This document shows positions 48,342-57,103 of a DNA stretch of 64,000 nt, one piece after another. The DNA is taken from positions 99,263 to 163,262 of the forward strand of contig NZ_JAQSDO010000012.1 of the NCBI RefSeq assembly GCF_029945965.1. The letters run 5' to 3'. The translations under genes and the position numbers were made by a program. The notes below the pieces were generated by a model, which worked only from the letters and a program-made list of their open reading frames with translations, did not search any database and was not told the DNA's origin. This DNA comes from Thermomonas sp. GTDB lineage: Bacteria > Pseudomonadota > Gammaproteobacteria > Xanthomonadales > Xanthomonadaceae. How positions within the stretch are numbered: the first letter of the stretch is position 1; every line of letters starts with the position of its first letter.

Positions 48342-48668
48342 ATGAACTTCGAACTGCTGATCCCGATCACCTTTTTCATCTGCATCACTTATGCCATCAA
48401 GGTCGTAATGGATTCACGCGTCCGCAAGCAACTGGTCAGCAGCAATGGTTCCCCGGAATTGGTGCAGTCGATCATGGCCAACGACGAAACCAACCGCCGC
48501 CTGTCCTCGCTGCGCTGGGGCATCACCATGGTGGCCTTGGCCATCGGCTTCGGCATCGTCCAGGGCGCTGGCTGGACCGAGGTCAATCCTGGCGTGATCG
48601 CCCTGCTGGTCGGTTCGCTGGGGCTGGGCAACCTGGCCTTCTACGCGCTGTCGCGCAAGTTGGGCTGA
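48342..48668 (+). CDS. DUF6249 family membrane protein
   Basis: A 108-residue inner-membrane protein: one helix at the N-terminus (LLIPITFFICITYAIKVVMD), a charged cytoplasmic stretch (SRVRKQLVSSNGSPELVQSI), and two further helices (WGITMVALAIGFGIVQGAG, VIALLVGSLGLGNLAFYAL). Resembles DUF6249 proteins, which often accompany ECF sigma factors. AAGGA precedes the ATG, which is correct over the longer frame from 47775. Its promoter matches that of the divergent sigma gene, so it is a probable regulon member. Confidence 0.82.
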   Translation: MNFELLIPITFFICITYAIKVVMDSRVRKQLVSSNGSPELVQSIMANDETNRRLSSLRWGITMVALAIGFGIVQGAGWTEVNPGVIALLVGSLGLGNLAFYALSRKLG

Positions 48669-48748
48669 TCGCGTGCAGCTGATTCCATCAGCTGATTGAA
48701 AAGACACATCCCGGTATGCTGTCGGCCCCGCAAGCCGGCAGCATTCCG

Positions 48749-49048
48749 ATGTCCGATCAAGACCAGAACACTCCTAATCAGGGCAGCCCGCCCGACCACA
48801 TGTCGAACGATCCACGCAGCAAGTTCCATGATCCGTCCGTGCTGGAACGCGGCATCGGCATCCGCTTCAATGGCGTGGAACGCCACAACGTCGACGAGTA
48901 CTGCATCAGCGAAGGCTGGGTGCGCGTGCCGGTCGGCAAGTCGCTGAACCGTCGCGGCCAGCCGATGACGATGAAGCTGAAGGGCAAGGTCGAGGCCTGG
49001 TTCCTGGTCGATGGCAATGACGGCGAAGCCGAAACACCGGCTGACTGA
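48749..49048 (+). CDS. DUF3297 family protein
   Basis: A 99-residue soluble protein of DUF3297: DPRSKFHDPSVLERGIGIRF, then NVDEYCISEGWVRVP and GQPMTMKLKGKVEAW. Function unknown. The ATG at 48749 (MSDQDQ) gives the usual start; the frame also opens 11 codons earlier at 48716. Single gene. Confidence 0.85.
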   Translation: MSDQDQNTPNQGSPPDHMSNDPRSKFHDPSVLERGIGIRFNGVERHNVDEYCISEGWVRVPVGKSLNRRGQPMTMKLKGKVEAWFLVDGNDGEAETPAD

Positions 49049-49119
49049 TCCGCGGACGGTTGCCGTCAGGTACATCCTCGCCGGCGCAGACTAGAGCCTT
49101 CCAAGCTGAGGAGTCCGCC

Positions 49120-49686
49120 ATGCGTACCCATCACGGCCTGTCCCTCTCACTCTCAGCGGCCTTGTTGTTTGCCCTGGCCGGCTGCGCATCCACCGGCGCG
49201 ACCGGCATGCTGGCCGCCGATGCGCCGCGCGCCCTGCCGGAATCCGGCCCGGTCAGCGTGCACTGGAACGACCCGGCAACATTCACCGAGGTGCGCCTGA
49301 GCAGCAACCGTTGGGCGGCCTCCGAAGGCAACTGGCTGCAGGAGCTGGCGCAATACATGCGCAAACGCGCGCAGCAGGAGCTGGCGCCGGGGGAACATCT
49401 TGACCTGACCATCGTCGACATTGATCGGGCCGGCCAGTACGAACCGTGGCATAGCATCGACATGCAGAACGTCCGCATCATCCGCGACCAATACCCGCCA
49501 CGTATGACAGTGCAGTTCCGCCGCGTGGATGCCAATGGCGCGGTACTTGCCGAAGGCGAACGCAAGCTGACCGACCTGGCCTTCCTGCTCCATGCCAGTC
49601 CGATAAACAGCACCGATCCGCTGCGTTACGAGAAACGCATGATAGATACGTGGCTGCGCCGCGAACTGGACATCGCTTCGCGCTGA
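49120..49686 (+). CDS. DUF3016 family lipoprotein
   Basis: A 188-residue exported protein. The signal peptide ends in the lipobox LAGC (Cys22), so the mature protein should be lipid-anchored. The remainder matches DUF3016: VSVHWNDPATFTEVR, LQELAQYMRKRAQQELAPG, LDLTIVDIDRAGQYEP and IRIIRDQYPPRM-like IIRDQYPPRMTVQF. Function unknown. The start at 49120 puts the signal peptide at the N-terminus; the longer frame from 49060 does not. Confidence 0.85.
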   Translation: MRTHHGLSLSLSAALLFALAGCASTGATGMLAADAPRALPESGPVSVHWNDPATFTEVRLSSNRWAASEGNWLQELAQYMRKRAQQELAPGEHLDLTIVDIDRAGQYEPWHSIDMQNVRIIRDQYPPRMTVQFRRVDANGAVLAEGERKLTDLAFLLHASPINSTDPLRYEKRMIDTWLRRELDIASR

Positions 49687-49709
49687 TTCAGCAAGTCCAC
49701 AGAGTTTGG

Positions 49710-49732
49710 AAAGCCACCGTCATGGCGGCTTT
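49710..49732 (+). terminator. Possible terminator after the DUF3016 gene
   Basis: AAAGCCACC and GGCGGCTTT pair with one mismatch around GTCAT; the following T-run is short (TTTCAT). The rest of 49733-49900 shows no gene. Confidence 0.4.
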
Positions 49733-49900
49733 CATATTGCTGGCCCGGCGCCACAATGCGATTCCATCGCGGCTTGCACGGCGACCATCACCATCGCCAC
49801 CCATTCCATCGGCGCATGGTCGCTTCCATCGCATGGCGGGCGCGTGGCCGCAAACGCCCCGCTATGCTCGCCTGCAATCAAGTCGTATACAGGCGTCACC

Positions 49901-51184
49901 ATGATCAAGAGCGCGTTCTTCGTCCTGCGCATCACCCTTGCCTGGGGCTTGGCCGTCCTGCTGGTCGCTTCGCTGTATTCCAGCCTGCCACTGATTGGCG
50001 ATTGGGAATTCCCGATGGTGCTGGCCGGCATGGCCACCATGGCGTTGGTGATCACCGGCGCGTTCTCGCATCTCAAGCGGGTGCGGCTGATCGCCGGGCA
50101 CATCGACAATGGCGCGCTCGACAACCGCCAACGCCGGCAAATCGAGATCCCGTTCGAAGCCGGCGAAGCCTTCGACTTGCTGGATGCCGCGATCCGCGAA
50201 CTACCGCGCATCGAACAAGTCGAAAGCGCGCGCGACAGCTTGCAGATCCGCGCCAAGCTCAGCCGCCCGCGCACGTATGGGGAGCCACCACTGCGTCGCT
50301 ATAACCCGCTGCTGTGGTTCGGGGTCACGCGCAACCAGATCCTGGCCACGGTCACCCCCGGCCACGACGCCGGCAGCGTGCTGCTGATCTGCGAACCCGA
50401 GAACCCGGCCTGGAGCGATTGGTTCCTGGTCGATGATGGCACCAACTACGAGAACGCCGAGGCGATCACCCGCGCCATCAGTCGTCGCGTCGCCGATCGT
50501 CGCCGTGGCGAGCAAGCCAGCGCCGCGCAAACCGAAACCGAAAAGGAACTCACTGTCGCCAAGCTGAGCCGGTTGCATGCGCAGGTGGAACCCCATTTCC
50601 TTTACAACACCCTGGCCAGCGCACAGCTGTTGACGAAAAGTGACCCGGTTCGCGCGGAACAGATGCTTGGCCACCTGATCCAGTTTTTGCGCAACTCATT
50701 GCCGGATGCCGATGATGCGATGTCGCAGCTCGGCACCGAACTGGAACGCGCGCTGGCCTATCTGGAAATCCTCAAGATCCGCATGGGCGATCGCCTGTCG
50801 GTGCAGGTCGACATACCAGACAACCTGCGCGCCACCCCCCTGCCGCCAATGATGCTGCAGACCCTGGTCGAAAACGCGATCAAGCACGGACTGGAACCAC
50901 GCACCGGCGGCGGTACCGTGTGGATCCGCGCGCGCCGTGGCGAGGACGGCATGGTTGCAGTCACGGTCGCGGACGATGGCGAAGGCCTGAACACCAAGAA
51001 CAGCGGTACCGGCATCGGCCTGAAGAACGTGCGTGAACGCCTGCGCCTGATGTTCGGTGGCAAGGCTGCGCTGGCGGTGATCGCCAATTTCCCGACTGGC
51101 ATCGCTGCCACGATCACGGTTCCGGCAGTTGGCGCGGAATCAGCTAACAACAACGCCTCCATAAAGAGCCATGACGATGTCTGA
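49901..51184 (+). CDS. LytS/YehU-type sensor histidine kinase
   Basis: A 427-residue kinase. Two N-terminal helices (ITLAWGLAVLLVASLYSSLPL and FPMVLAGMATMALVITGAF) are followed by a cytoplasmic region of about 170 residues, then the LytS-type phospho-acceptor motif LHAQVEPHFLYNTLASAQ and an ATPase domain (MLQTLVENAIKHGLEPR, DDGEGLNTKNSGTGIGLKNV). The chosen ATG opens the first membrane helix; the longer frame from 49706 reads through the intergenic region. It overlaps the response-regulator start by 14 bases. Confidence 0.92.
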   Translation: MIKSAFFVLRITLAWGLAVLLVASLYSSLPLIGDWEFPMVLAGMATMALVITGAFSHLKRVRLIAGHIDNGALDNRQRRQIEIPFEAGEAFDLLDAAIRELPRIEQVESARDSLQIRAKLSRPRTYGEPPLRRYNPLLWFGVTRNQILATVTPGHDAGSVLLICEPENPAWSDWFLVDDGTNYENAEAITRAISRRVADRRRGEQASAAQTETEKELTVAKLSRLHAQVEPHFLYNTLASAQLLTKSDPVRAEQMLGHLIQFLRNSLPDADDAMSQLGTELERALAYLEILKIRMGDRLSVQVDIPDNLRATPLPPMMLQTLVENAIKHGLEPRTGGGTVWIRARRGEDGMVAVTVADDGEGLNTKNSGTGIGLKNVRERLRLMFGGKAALAVIANFPTGIAATITVPAVGAESANNNASIKSHDDV

Positions 51185-51953
51185 ACTCGTACGCACCTGC
51201 ATCGTTGCCGAAGACGAGTCCTTGCTGCGGCAAGCGCTCATCGACCAGTTGCGCGCGTCATGGCCGGAACTGCAGGTGCTGGCCGAATGCGAGGACGGCG
51301 CCAGCGCGGTGGAAGCACTGGCCGAATACACCCCGGACATCGCCTTCCTCGACATCCGCATGCCCGGCCTGACCGGCCTGGAAGTCGCCACCGCCGCCGT
51401 GCAGGCCAGCCCGCGCACGCAGATCGTATTCGTCACCGCCTATGACCAGTACGCCATCGACGCATTCGAACGCGGCGCGATCGATTACCTGCTCAAACCG
51501 GTCCATCCCGAACGCCTGGCCGCCACGATCGAACGCCTGCAGGCGCGTAGCGGCAATCCGGATGCGGCGACGCTTATCGCATTGATCGAACACCTGGGCG
51601 CGACGTCGCGCGCGAACGAAGCGCGCGAACCGCTGACCTGGATCACCGCCAGCGCCGGCAAGGAAACCCGGTTGATCCTGATTGATGAAGTCGCCTATTT
51701 CCGCGCCGACAACAAATACACCACCGTAGTCACCGCCGAGGGCGAAGCGTTGTTGCGCACGCCGATCAAGGAGCTGGTTGCGGTGCTGGACCCGGCCAGC
51801 TTCAAGCAGATTCATCGCTCTACAATCGTGAATCTCAAGGCAATCGCCGGGATCACCCGTGACGACGCCGGCCGCGGCATCATGCGCCTGAAGAATCGCC
51901 CCGAAACCCTGACCGTCAGCGTGCCGTTCATGACCTTGTTCCGGAACATGTGA
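51171..51953 (+). CDS. LytTR-type response regulator
   Basis: A 260-residue regulator: receiver domain with phospho-acceptor D61 (IAFLDIRMPG), Thr/Lys residues in FVTAYDQYAIDAFERGAIDYLLKP (split over residues 90-113), and a LytTR DNA-binding domain from about residue 155 (ETRLILIDEVAYFRADNKYT, FKQIHRSTIVNLKAI). It pairs with the LytS-type kinase upstream. ATG at 51171 or 51177 (both in frame, two codons apart) is possible. Target genes are unknown. Confidence 0.92.
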   Translation: MTMSELVRTCIVAEDESLLRQALIDQLRASWPELQVLAECEDGASAVEALAEYTPDIAFLDIRMPGLTGLEVATAAVQASPRTQIVFVTAYDQYAIDAFERGAIDYLLKPVHPERLAATIERLQARSGNPDAATLIALIEHLGATSRANEAREPLTWITASAGKETRLILIDEVAYFRADNKYTTVVTAEGEALLRTPIKELVAVLDPASFKQIHRSTIVNLKAIAGITRDDAGRGIMRLKNRPETLTVSVPFMTLFRNM

Positions 51954-51977
51954 GCGCTGCGCGTTGCGGCAGCGGCA

Positions 51978-53291
51978 TCACCCTGATGGTGGCATGCCGG
52001 CGCATGCATCGGCGCGCGCCTGTAGCACCTCGCGCTCGCGTGCATTGCCGGTCAACGTTGCGGCACGAATAAAGGCCTCGCGGGCTTCATCGAGACGACC
52101 CAACTGCTGCAACAAATCGCCACGCACCGCCGGCAATGGTGCGTAGTCACGCAGTTGAGGTACGTCGACCAAGGCATCGACGATGGCCAGACCGGCCTGC
52201 GCACCCTGCGCGCGGCTCACGGCCACCGCACGGTTGAGTTCGACAACGGGCGACGGCAGCACTTGCGCCAGTTGCGCATACAGGGCGGCGATACGCGGCC
52301 AGTCGGTGTCCTGCATCCGCAGCGCGCGTGCATGGCAAGCGGCAATCGCGGCTTGCAGCGCATATATACCGCCGCCGCCACCCAGGCGTTGCGCGCGATC
52401 GAGTGCTGCAAGTCCGCGCTGGATCTGCAACCGATCCCAACGCGCACGATTCTGTTCCGGCAACAGGATCGGCGTGCCATCGGTCTGGGTGCGTGCCGGC
52501 ATCCGCGAGGCCTGCAGTTCCATCAGTGCGAGCAGACCCAGCACTTCGGGCTCGGTCGGCAACAGCCCGGCCAGCACCCGTCCCAGCCGCAGCGCTTCCT
52601 CGCATAGCGCCGGCCGCATCCAGTCATCGCCACTGGTCGCCGCGTAGCCTTCGTTGAACACCAGGTAGACCACCTCGAGAACCGCGTCCAGCCGCTCCGG
52701 CAGTTCGGCCTTACGAGGCACCTCGAACGCCACCTGCTCCTTCGCCAGCGTGCGTTTGGCGCGCACGATACGTTGGGCCACGGTCGGCTCGGCCTGCAGG
52801 AACGCGCGCGCGATTTCCGCCGTGCTCAAACCGCCGAGCAGGCGCAGGGTCAATGCGACCTTTGATTCCATCGGCAACGCCGGATGGCAGGCGACGAACA
52901 GCAGACGCAACAGGTCGTCGCCAATATCGTCGTCCGCCAGCCGTTGTGCGTCGTCGCCCTGCATGTCGGCTCCGTGCAGTTCGAGTTCGATGCCGAATTC
53001 ATTCTGCTTGCGTGCGTGCAGCGCGCGCTGGCGCAGGTGGTCGATGGCGCGATGCTTGGCCGCAGTCATCAGCCACGCCGCCGGCTTGTCTGGCAGGCCA
53101 TCGCGTGGCCATCGCTCCAACGCGCCCAGCAAGACGTCCTGCGCCAGTTCCTCGGCTACATCGAGACTGCCGGTGATGCGCGCGATGCGCGCCAGCAGCC
53201 GCGGCGATTCCATTCGCCACAGCGTGTCGAGGGTCCGATGGATCGCGTCAGGGCGAGTGTCGGCGGGCATCATTGCTTGCATTGCGGGCAA
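51978..53291 (-). CDS. ECF42-type sigma factor with C-terminal TPR-like extension
   Basis: A 437-residue sigma factor. Residues 1-200 carry ECF regions 2 and 4 (LDVAEELAQDVLLGALERWP, LPMESKVALTLRLLGGLSTA, PTVAQRIVRAKRTLAKEQV). The C-terminal 230 residues form the long helical extension (ALLELLGLLALMELQASR-like VLGLLALMELQASRMPAR, VVELNRAVAVSRAQGAQAGL) of the ECF42 group, which has no anti-sigma factor. It lies four bases after a VOC gene and at the end of a DGPF-VOC-VOC-sigma run, the hallmark ECF42 context. Confidence 0.9.
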   Translation of the reverse strand: MPAMQAMMPADTRPDAIHRTLDTLWRMESPRLLARIARITGSLDVAEELAQDVLLGALERWPRDGLPDKPAAWLMTAAKHRAIDHLRQRALHARKQNEFGIELELHGADMQGDDAQRLADDDIGDDLLRLLFVACHPALPMESKVALTLRLLGGLSTAEIARAFLQAEPTVAQRIVRAKRTLAKEQVAFEVPRKAELPERLDAVLEVVYLVFNEGYAATSGDDWMRPALCEEALRLGRVLAGLLPTEPEVLGLLALMELQASRMPARTQTDGTPILLPEQNRARWDRLQIQRGLAALDRAQRLGGGGGIYALQAAIAACHARALRMQDTDWPRIAALYAQLAQVLPSPVVELNRAVAVSRAQGAQAGLAIVDALVDVPQLRDYAPLPAVRGDLLQQLGRLDEAREAFIRAATLTGNAREREVLQARADACAGMPPSG

Positions 53292-53294
53292 TCA

Positions 53295-53699
53295 TCACCC
53301 CGGCATCTGCGATTCGTCCATCCAGAACACACCCCACTGATGGTGGTCCAGGTCCTCGAAGCCGTGGTCGTACATGAAGCCGTAGTCCTTGGCTTCGCCT
53401 GGCGCGGACCCGCCGGCGGTGATCGCCTTGGCCACCAGTGCATCCACCGCCTCGCGACTGTCCACCGAGATTGCCAGTAGTACCTCGGTGCCGATGCGCG
53501 CATCGATGATCGGTTTGGTGGTCAGGGTCGTGAAGAATGACTCGACAAGCAGCATCACGCCGGTATTGTCATTGATGATTAGGGATGCGGCGTTTTCGTC
53601 GGTGAACTTCGGGTTGAACGAGAAACCGAGCGCGGCGAAGAACTCCACCGAGCGTTCCAGGTCCTTGACGGGCAGGCTGACATAAAGGTTGCGGGGCAT
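53295..53699 (-). CDS. VOC family protein
   Basis: A 134-residue glyoxalase/dioxygenase-fold protein (VYVSLPV-like NLYVSLPVKDLERSVEFFAAL at the start, DHGFEDLDHHQWGVFWMDES at the end). The frame continues upstream to 54191, but that part reads another gene in the wrong frame; the ATG at 53699 gives the conserved N-terminus. Probably metal-dependent; substrate unknown. Third gene in the ECF42 cluster. Confidence 0.85.
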   Translation of the reverse strand: MPRNLYVSLPVKDLERSVEFFAALGFSFNPKFTDENAASLIINDNTGVMLLVESFFTTLTTKPIIDARIGTEVLLAISVDSREAVDALVAKAITAGGSAPGEAKDYGFMYDHGFEDLDHHQWGVFWMDESQMPG

Positions 53700-53758
53700 G
53701 GTGATGTCCTGAGTGGATGTGGAAAAGCGGATTTGGAGGATTGGAGATGAAAGATCGG

Positions 53759-54166
53759 TTACGGCATGTGCTTCAGGCAATTGACCATCCAGCCCTTTCC
53801 GTACTTGTCCTTGATACCCCCAAAGCGATGCGCCCAGAACGTCTCTTCCAGCGGCATGGTGATGGTCCCGCCTTCGGCCAGCGCGTGGAAGATGCGTTCG
53901 GCTTCTTCCGGCGTGTCCGGCATGATGTTGATGGTGGTGCTGCCGGCCTCGTGAGGGGGCGGGCCATCGGCGCCCATCAGCATCGCGCTGCCAGCCCCAA
54001 CTTGTGAATGCATGATCTTGTCCGCCGACGCCGGGCCGCATTGCTCGGCCATCGGCGACTCGCCGTAGGTGAAACGCTGGGTGACAGTGCCACCGAGTGC
54101 CGCGGCGTAGAAATCCATGGCCTCGCGGGCGCTGCCGGGGAAGTTGAGGTAAGCGACCAGTTGCAT
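53759..54166 (-). CDS. PhnB-like VOC family protein
   Basis: A 135-residue VOC protein of the PhnB/3-demethylubiquinone-methyltransferase-like subgroup: LNFPGSAREAMDFYAAALGG, then TTINIMPDTPEEAERIFHAL and FWAHRFGGIKDKYGKGWMVN. AGGAGAA precedes the ATG at 54166. Such proteins recur beside ECF42 sigma factors; their biochemical role is not settled. Confidence 0.87.
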   Translation of the reverse strand: MQLVAYLNFPGSAREAMDFYAAALGGTVTQRFTYGESPMAEQCGPASADKIMHSQVGAGSAMLMGADGPPPHEAGSTTINIMPDTPEEAERIFHALAEGGTITMPLEETFWAHRFGGIKDKYGKGWMVNCLKHMP

Positions 54167-54213
54167 GGTGGTTCTCCTTGGGTTTGGCCATGAGTTGGCC
54201 TTGAGTTGAACGA

Positions 54214-54636
54214 TCAGTTGTTGCCGATGCGTTCGCGCAGGCGATCTTCCTGCTCGCGCAGTTGCGGGGTGAATTCTTCGCCGAAGTCCTCGGCTTCGAA
54301 GAGCGGGCGGATCTCGATTTCGGACGGGCCTGGCATCGGGTTCGGGCAGCGCCTCGCCCATTCGATCGCCTCGTCCAGCGAGCGCACCTGCCACAGCCAG
54401 AATCCGGCGACCAGCTCGCGGGTTTCGGTGAACGGGCCGTCGATCATCCGGCGCTGCGCACCATCGAACGCGATGTGCACGCCACGTGAACTCGGATGCA
54501 GGCCTTCACAGGCCAGCATCACCCCGGCATTGACCAGATCTTCGTTGAACTTGCCCATCGCTTCCAGCAATTCCTGCGTCGGCATCACGCCGGCTTCGGA
54601 CTCCACGGTGGCCTTGACCATCACCATGACTTTCAT
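54214..54636 (-). CDS. DGPF (YCII-type) domain protein
   Basis: A 140-residue protein with the motif DGPFTETRELVAGFWLW that names the DGPF family, and the preceding AFDGAQRRMI strand. AGGAG lies seven bases before the ATG at 54636, which is preferred over the first ATG at 54651. First gene of the minus-strand ECF42 run; the promoter-like TGTCGA-N17-CGTC lies just upstream. Confidence 0.88.
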   Translation of the reverse strand: MKVMVMVKATVESEAGVMPTQELLEAMGKFNEDLVNAGVMLACEGLHPSSRGVHIAFDGAQRRMIDGPFTETRELVAGFWLWQVRSLDEAIEWARRCPNPMPGPSEIEIRPLFEAEDFGEEFTPQLREQEDRLRERIGNN

Positions 54637-54686
54637 GTCGTTCTCCTGCATCGCGGCACAGCATTTTTGCCGCTTTCAGAGATGAC

Positions 54687-54713
54687 GACGAATGGGTGCG
54701 GCCGGGATCGACA
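54687..54713 (-). promoter_or_regulatory. Putative ECF42 promoter
   Basis: On the minus strand TGTCGA (54713-54708), 17 bases, then CGTC (54690-54687). This agrees with the ECF42 target motif as I recall it (TGTCGA at -35, CG[A/T]C at -10). Transcription would start near 54680, about 44 bases before the DGPF gene ATG. Confidence 0.55.
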
Positions 54714-54805
54714 GGCCCATGCAAATTATTTCGACATCAAGATTTGAGCTCGATACCCGGTGCGTGCATGATCGGCGTCCTGAAGTGTGCGATGCGGAGC
54801 CCGCG

Positions 54806-55183
54806 ATGCAATACCTGACCCTGATCCACATCGACCCGACGTTGATGGCCGACCTGCCGGACGCCAAGTTCGACCGCCTGATGCGCGGTTGTTTCGAGAA
54901 AGCCGATGCCCTGCAGCAAGACGGCTGCCTGCATGGTTCGCAACAGCTGGAAGCTCCCGAGACCGCCAAGACCTTGCGCGTGCGCGATGGCATCAGCCGC
55001 GTGACCGACGGCCCGTTCGCCGAAACACGAGAGTTCCTGGCCGGCTTCAACCTGATCGAAGCCGATTCGATGGACGCGGCGATGCAGATCGCCCAGCAGT
55101 TCCCATGGGCGCGCTTCGGCAGTATTGAAGTGCGCCCGGTGCGCGACACGCAGGCCGTGCGCGATCGGGTCGGCGCCACCTGA
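54806..55183 (+). CDS. DGPF (YCII-type) domain protein, divergent copy
   Basis: A 125-residue protein with MQYLTLIHIDPTLMADLPD at the start and VTDGPFAETREFLAGFNLIE containing the DGPF signature. It is divergent from the other DGPF gene, with the putative ECF42 promoter between them. The start at 54806 matches the conserved N-terminus; the frame opens earlier at 54692, within the promoter region. Function unknown. Confidence 0.87.
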   Translation: MQYLTLIHIDPTLMADLPDAKFDRLMRGCFEKADALQQDGCLHGSQQLEAPETAKTLRVRDGISRVTDGPFAETREFLAGFNLIEADSMDAAMQIAQQFPWARFGSIEVRPVRDTQAVRDRVGAT

Positions 55184-55271
55184 AGTCGACGCCCGCGCTG
55201 ACACTGGCTTCACCAGCATCACTTAAAATCACGACTCCCGGGTACGCCGCCCGACATTGAATCGAGGTGGC

Positions 55272-56330
55272 ATGTACATCGTAGGCTTGGGCACCGCGCA
55301 CCCTGAATGGCGCTATACGAAAGCCGACTGCTGGGACTCGTTCAAAGCGTCCCTATGGTTCGACCGCCTGGATCGTCGTGCGCGGATGGTCACAGAACTG
55401 GTGCTCTCACGCGATAACGGCATTGATGCCCGATACCTTGCAGTAGGTACGCTCGACGAGGTCTTCTCGATCGATCCGGACACCTTGCATGCGCGTTTCC
55501 AGGCATATGCACCGGCATTGGCAGCGCAGGCTGCGACGCGCGCGCTGGCAGATGCCGGAATGCAGGCGAGCGACATCGATGCGGTGATCGTCAGCACCTG
55601 CACCGGCTACCTGTGCCCGGCGCTTAGCAGTTACGTCACCGAGTCACTAGGCTTGCGCAGCGATGTGATGGCCCTGGACCTGGTCGGCCAAGGCTGCGGC
55701 GCGGCCCTGCCAAACCTGCGCACCGGCGAGGCCCTGATCGCGTCGGGCCGGTGTTCGCGGGTGCTGTCGATCTGCGTGGAAGTCAGCAGCGCGGCGATGT
55801 ACCTGGACAACGACATCGGCGTGCTGATCAGCGCTTGCCTGTTCGGCGACGGTGCTGGCGCAGCAGTCCTGTCGGCAACGCCAGTCGAAGGCAAGCGCAG
55901 CGTGCGCTGGGTGCGCGCGGCATCGATCATGGATCCATCGCAGCGCGATGCTTTGCGTTTCGAGCAACGTGGCGGCCTGCTGCGCAATATCCTGACCCGC
56001 GAGGTACCGGGGCTGGCCGCGACCTACGCGCCGCGCGTGCTTGATGAAGTACTGAATGCCGAAGGCCTGCAACGCACCGACATCACCGGTTGGATCTGGC
56101 ATGCCGGTGGCCGCGATGTGCTTGCCGCGCTGTGCAAGCGCTTATCGCTCTCCGACACTGATATCCGGCATAGCGCCGATATCCTGCGCGATTACGGCAA
56201 TCTCAGCAGTGCGTTCGTCTATTTCGTGTTGCAGGCCGCGCTTGCCGCCGACGAGCCAGGTGGTCATTGGTGGCTGGCCTCATTCGGTGCCGGCTTCAGC
56301 AGCCACGGCGCGTTGCTGGACGTGGCGTAA
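55272..56330 (+). CDS. Type III polyketide synthase
   Basis: A 352-residue chalcone/stilbene-synthase-type enzyme. The thiolase-fold triad is intact: C142 (GQGCGAALPNL), H277 (WIWHAGGRDV) and N310 (RDYGNLSSAFV). It condenses acyl-CoA or acyl starters with malonyl-CoA; bacterial members of this kind commonly make alkylpyrones or alkylresorcinols. Start at the ATG at 55272 with GAGG upstream; an in-frame TTG at 55257 is less likely. First of three plus-strand genes with a methyltransferase and an FAD enzyme. Confidence 0.93.
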   Translation: MYIVGLGTAHPEWRYTKADCWDSFKASLWFDRLDRRARMVTELVLSRDNGIDARYLAVGTLDEVFSIDPDTLHARFQAYAPALAAQAATRALADAGMQASDIDAVIVSTCTGYLCPALSSYVTESLGLRSDVMALDLVGQGCGAALPNLRTGEALIASGRCSRVLSICVEVSSAAMYLDNDIGVLISACLFGDGAGAAVLSATPVEGKRSVRWVRAASIMDPSQRDALRFEQRGGLLRNILTREVPGLAATYAPRVLDEVLNAEGLQRTDITGWIWHAGGRDVLAALCKRLSLSDTDIRHSADILRDYGNLSSAFVYFVLQAALAADEPGGHWWLASFGAGFSSHGALLDVA

Positions 56331-56380
56331 GGACGTGCGTGAGCATTCGCGCGTGAGTGGTATCGCATGAGTCACCTCAC

Positions 56381-57103
56381 ATGAACATGGCGCGCGTGGT
56401 GCAACCGGAGTGGCTGGACCACCTGCCTGCCGATGACCCGCGCGCGATCCGTTCGCGTGACGACCTGCGCCGGATCAACGTGCTGATGTCCGCGACGCGT
56501 TTGCTGGGCGAGGCCCTCGACCCGCTGATTGCTGGCCGCAATCACGCACGCATCGTTGAACTGGGCGCGGGCGATGGCAGTCTGTTGCTGCGCCTCGCCC
56601 GTTCGCGTGCAAACGCGTGGCCTCCAGTCACGCTGGACTTGCTGGACATGCAACCGATCGTCGCACCGGCAACATTGGCAAGATATGGCGAACTCGGTTG
56701 GGCGGCGAACGTCGTCCATGCCGATGTCTTCGACTGGCTGCGCGACACGCCGACAAATTCAAATGCCGATGTCAATACCGACGAGGCTCCGATCATCGTC
56801 GCCAACCTGTTCCTGCATCACTTCGAAGGCCAACACCTGTCCGAATTGCTGCATGGCATCGCCGCACGCGCGCGTGCCTTCATATGCGTGGAGCCGCGCC
56901 GCTCGTCGTTCGCATTGCTGGGCAGCCGCTTGCTCGGCGTGATCGGCTGCAATGCGGTCACCCGCCATGACGCCGTTGTCAGCGTGCGCGCCGGTTTCGC
57001 CGATCAGGACTTGAGCCAAGGCTGGCCCAGCGATGCGGCATGGGATCTTCGGGAACATGCGGCCGGTTTGTTCGGTCATCGCCTGGTCGCGGTGCGCACA
57101 TGA
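56381..57103 (+). CDS. Class I SAM-dependent methyltransferase
   Basis: A 240-residue methyltransferase with the SAM-binding VELGAGDGSLL (residues 59-69) and a later acidic strand (LDLLDMQP), then HADVFDWL and IIVANLFLHHFEG. The target is not shown by sequence; next to a type III PKS it probably methylates the polyketide's hydroxyl or ring carbon. ATG at 56381 is chosen (56387 also possible); the ribosome site is weak. Its stop overlaps the FAD gene start (ATGA). Confidence 0.87.
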   Translation: MNMARVVQPEWLDHLPADDPRAIRSRDDLRRINVLMSATRLLGEALDPLIAGRNHARIVELGAGDGSLLLRLARSRANAWPPVTLDLLDMQPIVAPATLARYGELGWAANVVHADVFDWLRDTPTNSNADVNTDEAPIIVANLFLHHFEGQHLSELLHGIAARARAFICVEPRRSSFALLGSRLLGVIGCNAVTRHDAVVSVRAGFADQDLSQGWPSDAAWDLREHAAGLFGHRLVAVRT

